From Hyphomicrobiales bacterium (GTDB lineage Bacteria; Pseudomonadota; Alphaproteobacteria; Rhizobiales; Beijerinckiaceae): a DNA stretch of 64,000 nt. The DNA is taken from positions 722,001-786,000 of the forward strand of contig CAKNFP010000001.1 of NCBI GenBank assembly GCA_930633525.1, read 5' to 3'. Position numbers and translations under genes: made by a program. Position 1 is the stretch's first letter. Each line of letters begins with the position of its first letter. The notes beneath the pieces are model-generated. The model saw only the letters and a program-made list of their open reading frames with translations. It did no database searches and was not told where the DNA came from. Positions 44,802 through 54,020 of the stretch are shown here, in pieces.

Positions 44802-45496
44802 CAGCGTTCGGCCTTGGGCAGGTAATGGGCCAGCGCGTGCGCCAGTTTCGGCGCCGTTAGCGTCTGCAGCCAGACCTTGCCCGGCCCGGTGAGCTGGGCC
44901 AGGAACAGCCCATCACCGCCGAACATCACATTCTTGACGCCGCGGATGGTTGTCAGCTGGAAATTGACGGTATCCTCGAACATGCCGACATGGCCGGGGT
45001 GGACCTGCAGGCCCTCGCCTTCTTTCAAGTCGTAGATGACAGTCTCGCCGCCCAGCTCGACCCAGGCTGTGCACGTGCCGGAGAGCTTCTGCAGCGTGAA
45101 GCCGTCGCCCCCGAAGATCCCGGCGCCGAGCGATTGCTGGAACCCTATGCCGAGTTCAACGCCGGCGGTGGCGCAGAGGAAGCCGTGGTGGTGGATGAAA
45201 TAGGAGCGGCCGCCGCCCACCTGCACCTCGTGGAGGCTGCCGGGGATCTGGGCGGTGAAGGCGACAAGCCCCGCGCCTCCCTCCGCCTCGAATTCCGTCA
45301 TGAACAGGCCGCCACCCGTCAACGCCCGCCCCATGGATCCCCAGAAACCACTTGAGCCGGCAGTCGCCGTGGTGGTCGTGAGCTTGACCGGGCCTGCGAG
45401 CCAGGAGAGCTGGTCAGGCTCGGCGATGATTTTCTCACCGGCCTCGAGATTGATTTGCAGAACGGGAAGCGTCGTGCCGGTAATCGTTGTCTGCAT
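44801..45496 (-). CDS. AIM24/TIGR00266 family protein
   Basis: 231 residues of all-beta, glycine-rich sequence. It begins LPVLQINLEAGEKIIAEPDQLSWLAGPVKL, then ALTGGGLFMTEFEAEGGAGLVAF, and LGIGFQQSLGAGIFGGDGFTLQKLSG is the signature region of the AIM24 family. No signal peptide. The biochemical role is unknown; the fold is a repeated beta-roll and the eukaryotic member is mitochondrial. It is translationally coupled to the pepsin-like gene downstream. Confidence 0.88.
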   Translation of the reverse strand: MQTTITGTTLPVLQINLEAGEKIIAEPDQLSWLAGPVKLTTTTATAGSSGFWGSMGRALTGGGLFMTEFEAEGGAGLVAFTAQIPGSLHEVQVGGGRSYFIHHHGFLCATAGVELGIGFQQSLGAGIFGGDGFTLQKLSGTCTAWVELGGETVIYDLKEGEGLQVHPGHVGMFEDTVNFQLTTIRGVKNVMFGGDGLFLAQLTGPGKVWLQTLTAPKLAHALAHYLPKAER

Positions 45497-45588
45497 CGCG
45501 GGAGCCCATCATGAGAACCTGATGGCACGTTATACAAACCAGCGCTGCGATAAACAGAATTACGTCTGTATCATTAATCCCGGGGATC

Positions 45589-46791
45589 TCATGCAGCCGA
45601 GCTTACGTCGGCATTGGGTGACGGCTCGTGATGCATGGCGTCAACCGGTTTGCCGCCGACCCAGACGCCTTCGACACTCAGATCTTCCGTCAGATGCACG
45701 ATGTCGGCGCGCCGCCCCGGCACGAGCCGCCCGTAGTCCGTCGTGACGCCGAGCGCCATGGCTGGATAGAGTGAGGCCATGCGCAGTGCTTCCTCCAGCG
45801 CGACGCCGACCGTGTCGGCCATGAAACGCACGGCGTCGACAAGGACGAGGTCCGAGCCGGCGAGCGTGCCGTCCTCCAGCGTCAGGCGATCGCCGACGCG
45901 TTTTACCTCCCGGTCGTTCAGGAGGAAGCTGTCCTCGGACGAGCCGGCCGTTGGCATCGCGTCGCTGACGAGGAAGAAGGGCAGGCCGCGCTTAGCCTGC
46001 ATGGCTGTGTTCAGGGTGGCGGGATGCACATGGTGTCCGTCGGCGATGAGCCCGCACCACACCTGCTCGCTGGCGAGCGCGGCGCCGACGACGCCGGGAT
46101 CGCGGCTGCCAAACTGACTCATGGCGTTGAAGAGGTGGGTGACGCAGCGCGCGCCCGCTTGGAACAGGGCCATGGCCTGGTCGTAGGTGGCGTTGCTATG
46201 GCCAATCGAGACCGTCACGCCGGCCTTGATGAGCGCGGCAATCTGCTGGCTGTTCACGGCCTCGGGCGCGAGGGTGATCATGACATGGCGCAGACCCGTA
46301 TGGGTCAGCCGCAGCAATTCGCCGTCATTCAGATCTCGGATCAGCTCCGGGTCATGGGCGCCCTTCTTCGCGGGGGCGATGAAGGGCCCCTCGATATGGA
46401 TGCCGAGGCACCCCTCGATCCCTTGGGCAATGGCCTGGCGCACAGCGGTGATGGCGCCGTACGTGACTTCGGGATGATCGGTGATGACGGTCGGAAGCAG
46501 GGCGGTCGTCCCCATGCGGGCATGGGCCGTCACGATATCGCGAATGCCGTCGACGGTCGGCTGGCTGTTGAACAGCACGCCGCCGCCGCCATTGACCTGC
46601 AGATCGATGAAACCAGCGGTGACGAGGCCGCCATCGGCGTGGACGATCTCGATATTCGCCGGCAGCTCCCGCGATGGCACGATCGCGCGGATGCGGCCCT
46701 CATCGACGATAAGCGCGTGTTTGCGGTGGCGGGTTCGGCCGTCGAAAACGTCAGCGCCCGAGAGTGCAAAACGCGTTGGGACGTCCGTCAT
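45589..46791 (-). CDS. nagA: N-acetylglucosamine-6-phosphate deacetylase
   Basis: A 400-residue amidohydrolase. FIDLQVNGGGGVLFN near residue 62 replaces the HxH site with the NagA QxNG pattern. HIEGPFIAPAKKGAH contains the metal-binding Glu, and metal His residues are in SIGHSNATYDQ and HLFNAM. DGHHVHP and VSDAMPTAG supply substrate and catalytic Asp. It converts GlcNAc-6-P to GlcN-6-P and acetate in amino-sugar recycling. No nagB neighbour is visible. It is followed by the AIM24 gene after 92 bp. Confidence 0.92.
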   Translation of the reverse strand: MTDVPTRFALSGADVFDGRTRHRKHALIVDEGRIRAIVPSRELPANIEIVHADGGLVTAGFIDLQVNGGGGVLFNSQPTVDGIRDIVTAHARMGTTALLPTVITDHPEVTYGAITAVRQAIAQGIEGCLGIHIEGPFIAPAKKGAHDPELIRDLNDGELLRLTHTGLRHVMITLAPEAVNSQQIAALIKAGVTVSIGHSNATYDQAMALFQAGARCVTHLFNAMSQFGSRDPGVVGAALASEQVWCGLIADGHHVHPATLNTAMQAKRGLPFFLVSDAMPTAGSSEDSFLLNDREVKRVGDRLTLEDGTLAGSDLVLVDAVRFMADTVGVALEEALRMASLYPAMALGVTTDYGRLVPGRRADIVHLTEDLSVEGVWVGGKPVDAMHHEPSPNADVSSAA

Positions 46792-47085
46792 GGGTCATGG
46801 CTCCGCGATCGTTAACAACCTGTGGATGCGCGATCCCTGCCGAGGCGTCAACATCTGCGTGTTCCGGCGCTCGATCATAATGGACAGCAATGGCGGCCGC
46901 GCCATGTCTGTTCCATTGCTTTTCGATTGATCAGCCGCGCTGCGCCATTGTTGTCGATGTGATGATTTTTCCATGGCCGACGCCTATGCTTCGGGACAAG
47001 AGGCGTCATGGGCTCCCGCTCAGGAGGCGGTCACTACGTCAGATCGAGACGTTGCCTGCCGACCATGATAGGACGTGGGCACCAG

Positions 47086-47883
47086 ATGCAAGACAATACG
47101 GAGGCCGGTGTGGCAGTAGTCGAACGCGACAATCAGGGATCCTGCGCTATCCTGCGGCTGAACAGGCCTGAAGCTCTCAACGCGTTGAATGCCGAAGTCC
47201 TCCATGCGCTCGGTGACGCGATCGATGCAGTGGCGAAGGATAAGGCTGTGCGCGCGGTCATCGTCACGGGCGCGGGTCCTAAGGCCTTCTGCGCAGGCGC
47301 GGATATCAAGGAATTCATTGCCCAGTCACCCATCGCCATGAAGGAAAGGGCCGAACTCGGCCAATCGACGTTCGCCAGGCTTGGGCGCCTGCGCGTTCCT
47401 TCCATCGCGGCGATCAATGGTTTTGCCTTCGGCGGCGGCTTCGAGCTCGCACTGGCCTGCACATTCCGCGTGGCGCTGGCGTCGGCCAAGATGGGCCTGC
47501 CGGAAGTCAAGCTCGGGCTTCTGCCCGGTTTCGGCGGCACGCAGCGCCTGCCGCGCCTCATCGGGGAGGCCCGCGCGCTTGAGTTGATCATGAGCGGCCG
47601 GTTCATCGATGCGGCCGAAGCCGACAAGTTCGGCCTCGTCAACCGTGTCACGAACGAAGATGTGGTCGCTGCGGCGCTTGCCTTCGCCGGCGAATTCACG
47701 GGGTTCAGCCTGTCCTCCCAGAGCCTCGCGCGGGCCGCCGTGGAGCGGGGGGCCTCCGTCGCGCTCGCGGAGGGGTTGCGCATCGAGGCCGAGCTCTTCG
47801 GGCTCGTCTCCTCGAGCGAGGACGCGGCGGAAGGATGCGCCGCCTTCGTCGAGAAGCGCGCGGCGGTTTTCAAGGATCGCTAA
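47086..47883 (+). CDS. Enoyl-CoA hydratase/isomerase family protein
   Basis: 265 residues from the ATG at 47086 (MQDNTEAG); earlier in-frame starts at 47008 and 47065 are less family-like. The crotonase fold has ILRLNRPEALNALN, the oxyanion-hole segment FCAGADIKEF, and both hydratase glutamates in GGGFELALAC and LPEVKLGLLPGFGGTQ. It should hydrate 2-enoyl-CoA in the cytoplasm. It stands alone. An 8-bp hairpin (47899-47906 with 47916-47923) follows the stop. Confidence 0.88.
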   Translation: MQDNTEAGVAVVERDNQGSCAILRLNRPEALNALNAEVLHALGDAIDAVAKDKAVRAVIVTGAGPKAFCAGADIKEFIAQSPIAMKERAELGQSTFARLGRLRVPSIAAINGFAFGGGFELALACTFRVALASAKMGLPEVKLGLLPGFGGTQRLPRLIGEARALELIMSGRFIDAAEADKFGLVNRVTNEDVVAAALAFAGEFTGFSLSSQSLARAAVERGASVALAEGLRIEAELFGLVSSSEDAAEGCAAFVEKRAAVFKDR

Positions 47884-47943
47884 ATCTGTATTGTGCTCAT
47901 GCCGGATCGCCTTGGTCCGGCATGGCTCGCTGCCGCTGTCCCG

Positions 47944-47998
47944 GCTGTGTCCCAAGAGTCTCCCGACTGTTTCCCGACTGTGTCTCAACTGTGTCCCA
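47944..47998. repeat. Five 11-bp imperfect tandem repeats
   Basis: Consecutive 11-mers at 47944, 47955, 47966, 47977 and 47988 follow the pattern ACTGTGTCCCR with 1-4 differences each; a weaker sixth copy may precede at 47933. The array ends 12 bp before the start codon at 48011. The 11-bp period is about one helical turn, which would put equivalent bases on one face of DNA. Confidence 0.75.
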
Positions 47999-48010
47999 AG
48001 AGGTTGCGTA

Positions 48011-48568
48011 ATGGCGTCGTCTTATCGTGTGCTTGGCCAGTGGACCGGGTTCTGCCGCGCAGCGACCTTCGCAGCGGGGCTTACTGTGGCCACGCTGCTG
48101 GCGTCTGGTGCGCAAGCTGACGACGGATTCAACCTGAACGCGGAAGCCTTTCTCAAGGCGCTGAATTCCCAGCCGGCGATGACAGACGCGAAGCTCGCCT
48201 TCGCCGTGGGCAAGACCATGGCGGCGCCCGATGGCTCGTCGCTCGTTTTCTTCACGGGCGGCGACTGCGTGAAAGGGCAGGGGCATACGACGCGCCGCGG
48301 CGTCCTGCTGACCTTCTCGCTGACCGTGCCGGATTCCTGCCTGGGTGATAGCGCGAAGGTCGCGCCCTATCTGCATACGATCGTGGCGACGCTGGAGCCG
48401 ACGCTGGCGGCGCGCGAGATCGCGCCCTCGATCGACGCACTGTTTACCGCGGCGAAAGCCACCCCCGGCAAGCTCGCGCTACGGCAGATTGGCGGGCGCC
48501 TCTATGGCGCAGCCTATGACAATGAGGCAGGCCAGACTACCTTCATACCCTACCCGACAATCAACTGA
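48011..48568 (+). CDS. Small secreted protein of unknown function
   Basis: 185 residues from the ATG at 48011; the frame extends upstream, but only this start gives a signal peptide (hydrophobic near residues 16-33, cleavage around GAQA-DDG). The mature part is soluble with a pair of cysteines (GGDCVKG and PDSCLGD) about 30 residues apart that could form a disulfide. I do not recognise a family. Likely periplasmic. It faces the aztD gene tail-to-tail across a strong hairpin, and tandem repeats lie just upstream. Confidence 0.65.
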   Translation: MASSYRVLGQWTGFCRAATFAAGLTVATLLASGAQADDGFNLNAEAFLKALNSQPAMTDAKLAFAVGKTMAAPDGSSLVFFTGGDCVKGQGHTTRRGVLLTFSLTVPDSCLGDSAKVAPYLHTIVATLEPTLAAREIAPSIDALFTAAKATPGKLALRQIGGRLYGAAYDNEAGQTTFIPYPTIN

Positions 48569-48590
48569 TCTGGACGCGGGCCGCGGATGG

Positions 48591-48620
48591 CGGACGAACC
48601 GGCGAGGCACGGTTCGTCCG
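48591..48620. terminator. Bidirectional terminator hairpin
   Basis: Perfect 11-bp stem (48591-48601 with 48610-48620) and 8-nt loop, between the convergent ends of the small secreted protein and aztD. A T-run does not follow immediately, but position and strength fit a shared terminator. Confidence 0.7.
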
Positions 48621-48658
48621 TTCAGCAGGGATTGCCCGCTTTTTGCGGCGGGGCGGGT

Positions 48659-49999
48659 TCAGCCGGCGTTGCCGCCGCTCGCGAGATTGGCGGGCTTGCC
48701 ATCGACGGGGGTGTCGAGGCCCTGCTTCAGCGTGTTCAGGTGGAATTCCCGGATGCGGCTGTTTTCGGGATCGCTCACGAAAGCGCTGTTGCCGATGATT
48801 GCGAGACTGGGAACCGGTGTCGCCGCGCCAAAAGCGCAATCGAAGTTCCCGACGGCGTCGAAGGTGGCGATCTCCTTCCACGCCGGGGCGATGTCATAGA
48901 CCCGGAGCTTGCCGTCCTGGGTCAGGTTGACCACCCGCTTCCCATCGGGACTGATTTCATACTGGCAGGTCGGCTGCCCACCGGGCACGGCGAAGACATC
49001 GGCCTTGGAGAGCGTGGCGGCTTTGGGGTCGATGCGCAGGAACGCGTCATAGGGCGATTTCAGGCCGTAGTTGGCGACCATATATTGTCCGCCGGCCGCC
49101 GCCTTGATGGTGCTGGAGCGTCGCTCGTCGGGGTAGGAGATCTTGCGCGCGCCCCATGTGCCGTCCGCCGCCTGGCCGATGACCAGAAGCCCGCCGTCAC
49201 CGCGCTCGTCCCCGGCGATTGCCTGGTTGCACCCGAAGACATGGGTGTTGGCGAGCGAGGCATGGCCGTGGAATTCCTTGCAGGACTTTGCCGGATCGCC
49301 CGTGTCATTGAACGAGGCGACGCGGGACCAGCCCTTCGTCCGGTCGAGGATTTCATAACCGTCCGGGCGTGAGGAAACCTTCTGGTTGTCGCCCTTGGCA
49401 TAGGCCGGCTTCGTCACCGAGATGAGCCATTGCTCCTTGCCCAGCGGGATCGCGATGCCGTGCTGCGGCGCCGGGCCCTGCCACTCCGTGACCTCCGGCT
49501 TGGTCTCGCCGAGGGAATCGAGCGGCACGAGATAGGCCTTGGCGTTGCTCTTGGCCTCCCAGGGGCGCAAGCCATCGTAGAACACGGCGAGCCAGTCGTT
49601 CTCGGAGACCACATGGGCGGGGCGGTCCCCTTTGAAGGTCAACTCAAGCAGCTTGACCTCGCCCTTGTCCAGATCCTCGTGGTCGCCGTGGGATTCAAAC
49701 GTGAGGCCGTTATCGAGGATGCGGACGGTTCCCGTATCGTCGCCCGTCTTGATGACCACGTGGCGCCGGTCGTCGGCTGTCGCGAACACCGGATTGGCCT
49801 TCGGCACATCGAAGCCGTGGGTCACCTCACCGGTGTCGAGATCGAGCACGCGGACAACCGGCTTTTCATGATCGGCAAAGACGAGCCGTCCCCGTTTGAC
49901 GGCATGATCATGCGCCAGCGCGCCGCCCGGCATCGCGCAAGTGAAGGCGACAGCAAGGGCGGTGGACGCGAGCAGCGCGGAAAGATCAGGTCGGATCAC
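48659..49999 (-). CDS. aztD: Periplasmic zinc metallochaperone AztD
   Basis: 446 residues from a GTG at 49999, chosen because AGGAGA lies 6 nt upstream; a frame to 50050 would run into the regulatory box. A signal peptide ends near GGALA, followed at once by HDH. The body is a beta-propeller with repeated strands such as GRLVFADHEKPVVRVLDLDTG. The His/Asp-rich loop ESHGDHEDLDKG matches the metal-binding region of Paracoccus AztD, which hands zinc to the AztC binding protein. No aztABC genes are in the window. A Zur-like box lies at 50042-50061. Confidence 0.85.
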   Translation of the reverse strand: MIRPDLSALLASTALAVAFTCAMPGGALAHDHAVKRGRLVFADHEKPVVRVLDLDTGEVTHGFDVPKANPVFATADDRRHVVIKTGDDTGTVRILDNGLTFESHGDHEDLDKGEVKLLELTFKGDRPAHVVSENDWLAVFYDGLRPWEAKSNAKAYLVPLDSLGETKPEVTEWQGPAPQHGIAIPLGKEQWLISVTKPAYAKGDNQKVSSRPDGYEILDRTKGWSRVASFNDTGDPAKSCKEFHGHASLANTHVFGCNQAIAGDERGDGGLLVIGQAADGTWGARKISYPDERRSSTIKAAAGGQYMVANYGLKSPYDAFLRIDPKAATLSKADVFAVPGGQPTCQYEISPDGKRVVNLTQDGKLRVYDIAPAWKEIATFDAVGNFDCAFGAATPVPSLAIIGNSAFVSDPENSRIREFHLNTLKQGLDTPVDGKPANLASGGNAG

Positions 50000-50041
50000 G
50001 ATTGTCTCCTGAAATGGGATGCCATTGGTAATGGATAAAGA

Positions 50042-50061
50042 ATGTAACACTATAACATCAC
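50042..50061. promoter_or_regulatory. Zur box upstream of aztD
   Basis: The 20-mer beginning ATGTAACACTATAAC matches the alphaproteobacterial Zur pattern ATGTTATANTATAACATTTC at 15 of 19 non-N positions by eye. It lies 43 bp upstream of the aztD GTG, where zinc-bound Zur would block transcription. Confidence 0.7.
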
Positions 50062-50171
50062 ATAGAAGTCAATGGCCGGACGGTGCCATCCTCTTGGCAG
50101 GGGGCTGACGGCGGGACCCGCCCCCATGCGCCGGCCCCCGGGACCTTGACCCAGGGGCAGTGTCTCGCTAT

Positions 50172-50194
50172 GAATTGTTATGATATAACATTTC
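50172..50194. promoter_or_regulatory. Zur box upstream of zigA
   Basis: 23-bp dyad with arms TGTTAT and ATAACA three bases apart, flanked by GAA and TTC; 9 of 11 positions are symmetric. It fits the Zur consensus even better than the aztD box. It lies 71 bp before the zigA ATG. Confidence 0.8.
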
Positions 50195-50264
50195 ATTTAA
50201 TGGCAAGTATCCACTCCGGATCCAAGCCAGGATCGAACCCCAAGATCGAACCCAAGACCGAACC

Positions 50265-51497
50265 ATGAGAATGATTGCAGAGAACGACCAACGTCTCCCC
50301 GTCACCGTGCTGTCCGGCTTCCTCGGGGCCGGCAAGACCACGCTTCTCAACCATGTGCTCAACAATCGCGAAGGGCGGAAAGTCGCGGTCATCGTCAATG
50401 ACATGTCTGAGGTGAATATCGACGCCGATCTCGTTCGCGACGGCGGCGCCGGTCTCTCGCGCACTGACGAGAGGCTGGTCGAGATGACCAACGGCTGCAT
50501 CTGCTGCACGCTGCGCGACGATCTTCTGGCGGAGGTGCGCCGGCTGAGCGCGGAGGGCCGTTTCGACTATCTCCTCATCGAAGGGACAGGGATCGCCGAA
50601 CCGCTGCCGGTGGCGAGCACCTTCTCCTTCCGCGACGAAGACGGGCAGAGCCTCTCGGACGTGGCGCGGCTCGACACCATGGTCACGGTCGTCGATGCCG
50701 CGCATCTGCTGAAGGATTACGGCTCCAACGCCTTCCTGCGCGATCGCGGGGAGACTGCCGGCGAGGACGACGATCGCACGCTGGTCGATCTTCTCGTCGA
50801 GCAGATCGAATTCGCCGATATCGTCGTGATCAACAAGAAGTCCGAGGTCTCGCGCGACCAGTTGGCTCTGGTCCGCAAGGTCGTGACGGCACTGAATGCC
50901 GATGCGCGCGTCATTGAGACGGACTTTGGCCGGGTGCCGCTCGACGCGGTGCTGAACACGAGCCTGTTCGATGAGGACAAGGCCCAGCAGCATCCGCTCT
51001 GGTACAAGGAACTCTACGGCTTTGCGGCGCATGTGCCAGAGACGGAGGAATACGGCATCCAGAGCTTTGCCTATCGCGCCCGCCGACCGTTCCATCCCGC
51101 CAAGTTCAACGCCTTCATCAACAGCGCCTGGCCGGGTCTCATCCGCGCCAAGGGCCATTTCTGGCTCGCGACCCGTCCGCAATGGGTGGGGGATTTCTCG
51201 CTGGCGGGCGCGATTGCCCGCGTGACCGGCATGGGCCACTGGTGGGCCGCCATCCCGAAGGCCCACTGGCCGGATCATCCGGACTGGCAGACGCTGCTCG
51301 CGCGCCACTGGAGCCCGGTCTGGGGCGATCGCCGCCAGGAGCTCGTTTTCATCGGAACGGGGATGGATGAAGCGGCCATTCGTGCCGCCCTCGACGATTG
51401 CCTCGTCGGCCCGGCCAATCCCATCCGCTTCGATCCGGGCGCCTATCGGCGGCTGCGCGATCCCTTTCCGTTCTGGGGGCAGGCGGAAGTCGCCTGA
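50265..51497 (+). CDS. zigA: Zinc metallochaperone GTPase ZigA (COG0523/CobW)
   Basis: 410 residues. The P-loop is GFLGAGKTT at residues 18-26, and the metal-binding CxCC is at 76-79 (GCICC). The second GTPase motif is EGTGIAEP and the base-recognition motif is NKKS in place of NKTD. The C-terminal CobW_C domain is rich in His/Trp ([18 protein letters not shown]). Members are made in zinc starvation and deliver zinc to client enzymes. Divergent aztD and the Zur box at 50172-50194 support zinc control. Confidence 0.9.
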   Translation: MRMIAENDQRLPVTVLSGFLGAGKTTLLNHVLNNREGRKVAVIVNDMSEVNIDADLVRDGGAGLSRTDERLVEMTNGCICCTLRDDLLAEVRRLSAEGRFDYLLIEGTGIAEPLPVASTFSFRDEDGQSLSDVARLDTMVTVVDAAHLLKDYGSNAFLRDRGETAGEDDDRTLVDLLVEQIEFADIVVINKKSEVSRDQLALVRKVVTALNADARVIETDFGRVPLDAVLNTSLFDEDKAQQHPLWYKELYGFAAHVPETEEYGIQSFAYRARRPFHPAKFNAFINSAWPGLIRAKGHFWLATRPQWVGDFSLAGAIARVTGMGHWWAAIPKAHWPDHPDWQTLLARHWSPVWGDRRQELVFIGTGMDEAAIRAALDDCLVGPANPIRFDPGAYRRLRDPFPFWGQAEVA

Positions 51498-51609
51498 GCA
51501 TTTCCGCGCAACCATCGCTTGACCTGATGCAGGTCCATGGTCGAGTGATGGGGAAACGATGGCCGCGCGCATCGCGATGCCGCCGGTCGCCATAGCGAGG
51601 GAGTGCAGC

Positions 51610-52479
51610 ATGAAGATCGCGTTCTTGGGGCTCGGCGTGATGGGTTCGCCCATGGCGCGCCATCTGGCGGCGAAGGGCCATGAGGTCACCGTCTACAATC
51701 GCACGCTCGCCAAGGCGGAGGCCTGGGTGGCGGCCCATGGCGGCCGTCTGGGCAGGACCCCGGCCGAAGCCGCTGCCGGCCAGGACATCGTCATGAGCTG
51801 CGTCGGCAATGACGAGGACCTGCGCGCCGTGATCCTCGGGACAGACGGCGCCCTCTCGGCCATGAAGGCAGGCGCGATCCTCGTCGACCATACGACCGCC
51901 TCCGCGGACGTCGCCCGTGAGATCGCGGCCGCGGCTGCGGAAAGGGGGATTGGCTTCATCGACGCCCCGGTGTCCGGTGGCCAGGCCGGCGCCGAGAACG
52001 GCGTGCTGACCGTGATGTGCGGTGGCGACGCGGAGGTTTATGCACGCGCCGAGCCGGCCATTCTCAGCTTTGCCCGTGCCTCGCGGCTGATGGGACCGGC
52101 AGGGTCGGGACAGTTGACCAAGATGGTCAACCAGATCTGCATCGCCGGCCTTGTGCAGGCCCTGTCCGAGGGCGTCCATTTCGCCCAGAGCGCGGGTCTC
52201 GATGTCGAAGCCGTGCTCGACGTGATTTCCAAGGGCGCCGCTGGTTCCTGGCAGATGGAAAATCGCGGCAAGACCATGAACCAGGGGAAGTTCGACTTCG
52301 GCTTCGCCGTGGACTGGATGCGCAAGGACTTGTCGATCTGCCTGTCCGAAGCGCGGCGCAACGGTGCGACCCTGCCCGCCACGGCGCTCGTCGACCAGTT
52401 CTATGGCGAGGTGCAGAAGAACGGCGGTAGCCGCTGGGATACGTCGAGCCTGATCACCCGTCTGACCAAGGCGAAGTGA
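51610..52479 (+). CDS. 3-hydroxyisobutyrate dehydrogenase-like NAD(P) oxidoreductase
   Basis: 289 residues from the ATG at 51610 (GAGGGAG upstream; the frame opens at 51559). FLGLGVMGSPMARHLA binds the dinucleotide, and DAPVSGGQAGAENGVLTVMCGG is the substrate motif. The catalytic Lys is in GQLTKMVNQ, and the C-terminal helices include FDFGFAVDWMRKDL. The family reduces or oxidises beta-hydroxyacids, such as hydroxyisobutyrate and tartronate semialdehyde. It stands alone after zigA. Substrate uncertain. Confidence 0.88.
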   Translation: MKIAFLGLGVMGSPMARHLAAKGHEVTVYNRTLAKAEAWVAAHGGRLGRTPAEAAAGQDIVMSCVGNDEDLRAVILGTDGALSAMKAGAILVDHTTASADVAREIAAAAAERGIGFIDAPVSGGQAGAENGVLTVMCGGDAEVYARAEPAILSFARASRLMGPAGSGQLTKMVNQICIAGLVQALSEGVHFAQSAGLDVEAVLDVISKGAAGSWQMENRGKTMNQGKFDFGFAVDWMRKDLSICLSEARRNGATLPATALVDQFYGEVQKNGGSRWDTSSLITRLTKAK

Positions 52480-52522
52480 GGGGCGGGAACGAGGCACTCG
52501 TGGCAACGACCGCTCAACCTCC

Positions 52523-52646
52523 GTGTCATCCCCGGCGGGCTGCGAAGCAGCCCGGGACGGGGACCCGCGAACAGGCAATGAAAGATCGAAGATCTGCAGT
52601 GAGCATGGATCCTCTTCCCGGCGCTACGCGCCGCCGAGGATGACAC
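52523..52646. repeat. Intergenic palindromic repeat element, about 124 bp
   Basis: Bounded by a 9-bp inverted repeat GTGTCATCC (52523-52531) and GGATGACAC (52638-52646). Inside are GC-rich smaller palindromes, for example GGGCTGCGAAGCAGCCC near 52536-52552 and CGGCGC-tac-GCGCCG near 52619-52633. This is the style of short interspersed repeats found between genes in Rhizobiales. Only one copy was noticed in this window. Confidence 0.6.
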
Positions 52647-52775
52647 GCTGGTTTTCGGCCTGTCGTCCCGTTGCACCGTGTTGAGCCGCGTCGGCATTCA
52701 TGGCTTCCGGGCTCAATCCTGCGGATTGCCCCTGGAATGACCAGGACCGAGGCGGCCCTCCGGAACGGTCCGGGA

Positions 52776-53840
52776 TCAGCGTGACCGGCCCCGCGCTTCC
52801 ACCGGCATCAGGACGTCCGGCGCGCCTGGCCGCGTCATCAGGATTTCGTCGTGCAGGTTCACCACCACGCAGACGTGGTTCGGAATGATCCGCACCGTCT
52901 CACCAATCTCGGGGCGGCGGGTGCAGGCCGATAGATCGACAATGCCGTGCTCTTCGTTGAGCTTGGCAATGACGGCCTCGGGATAGTCGCGCATCAACCC
53001 GTAGCCGCGCGCCGCCCCGCCCGGCGTGAGATCGCTCGAAAGCGTCTTCGAGCCGGCATCGATGATGGCGCGGTCGGCCGTCGGCCGGCTGACCACGGTC
53101 GCCTCGATATGAAGGGCGCAGTCATCCAAAGTCGCCGCCCCCTGGCCGATGGTGTTGCGATCGTTGTAGATGTACGTGCCGACCCGGAGCTCCGTGACAC
53201 CCGGCACCTCATGGGCGTGAAAGGCTCGTGGCGTGCCGCCCGCCGAAATGGTCGGTATGGCGACCCCTTCCGCCGCAAACAGGGATTTGGCCTCGCTGAT
53301 GAACGCAGCCGCCTCCGGGCCGAGCGGATAGGTCATCAGGCCGCCGAAGGTGAGCCCCCGGGCGGTTGAGATCCGTTTCGCGAGGACGAGCGCGTCGGAG
53401 GGGGAGCCAACGCCGGCGCGCTGTCCTCCGCTCTCGAATTCGATGAGGACGCGGATCGGCGTGCCTGCGGCCTCGGCCGCCTCGGCGGCGGTGTCAATGG
53501 CGAGCGTGCTGTCCGCGACGACGGCGAGTGTCGCCTTGCGCGCCAAGGCCGCCAGGCGCGCGGCTTTGACCGGACCGATCAGCGGATAGGAAATCAGGAT
53601 GTCGGTTATGCCGGCGTCGATCATGATCTCGGCCTCGCCGAGTTTCTGGCAGGTGATGCCGACCGCGCCGAGTTCCATCTGCCATTTGGCAAGCCCGGGC
53701 ATCTTGTGCGTCTTGATATGCGGCCTCAGCTTCAGCCCGTGCTGATCGCAATAGGCCTGCATGCGCTTCAGATTAGCCTCGACGATGGCGAGATCGACTA
53801 CGGGCATCGGCGTGTCATCGGCATGCGGTTGAAAATTCAT
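52776..53840 (-). CDS. DSD1/D-threonine aldolase-like PLP enzyme
   Basis: A 354-residue alanine-racemase-fold enzyme. The PLP-binding lysine is expected at Lys43 in RPHIKTHK, and the C-terminal HVCVVVNLHDE segment supplies the metal-ligand His and Cys typical of D-threonine aldolase and D-serine dehydratase (DSD1). ESGGQRAGVGSPSD and SAGGTPRAFHAHEVPGVTELRVGTY are family blocks. It would cleave or dehydrate D-3-hydroxyamino acids. Which reaction is not certain. It is divergent from the lipoprotein hydrolase gene. Confidence 0.88.
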   Translation of the reverse strand: MNFQPHADDTPMPVVDLAIVEANLKRMQAYCDQHGLKLRPHIKTHKMPGLAKWQMELGAVGITCQKLGEAEIMIDAGITDILISYPLIGPVKAARLAALARKATLAVVADSTLAIDTAAEAAEAAGTPIRVLIEFESGGQRAGVGSPSDALVLAKRISTARGLTFGGLMTYPLGPEAAAFISEAKSLFAAEGVAIPTISAGGTPRAFHAHEVPGVTELRVGTYIYNDRNTIGQGAATLDDCALHIEATVVSRPTADRAIIDAGSKTLSSDLTPGGAARGYGLMRDYPEAVIAKLNEEHGIVDLSACTRRPEIGETVRIIPNHVCVVVNLHDEILMTRPGAPDVLMPVEARGRSR

Positions 53841-54020
53841 GAGGCCATCTCCCGGGGCAGGGGCGTGCTATGTGGGCTGGTGCTTCTTGTCGCGTCGCGC
53901 GCGTTACCCCTGCAGCATGTATGCTACATCTCGAAAGATACGCGGACCACTCTGCTTTGCGGCTTGATCTCGACTGCTCAACCTGCGAGTTGTTCGACGA
54001 CGAGTGGAGTGCGACCCGCC

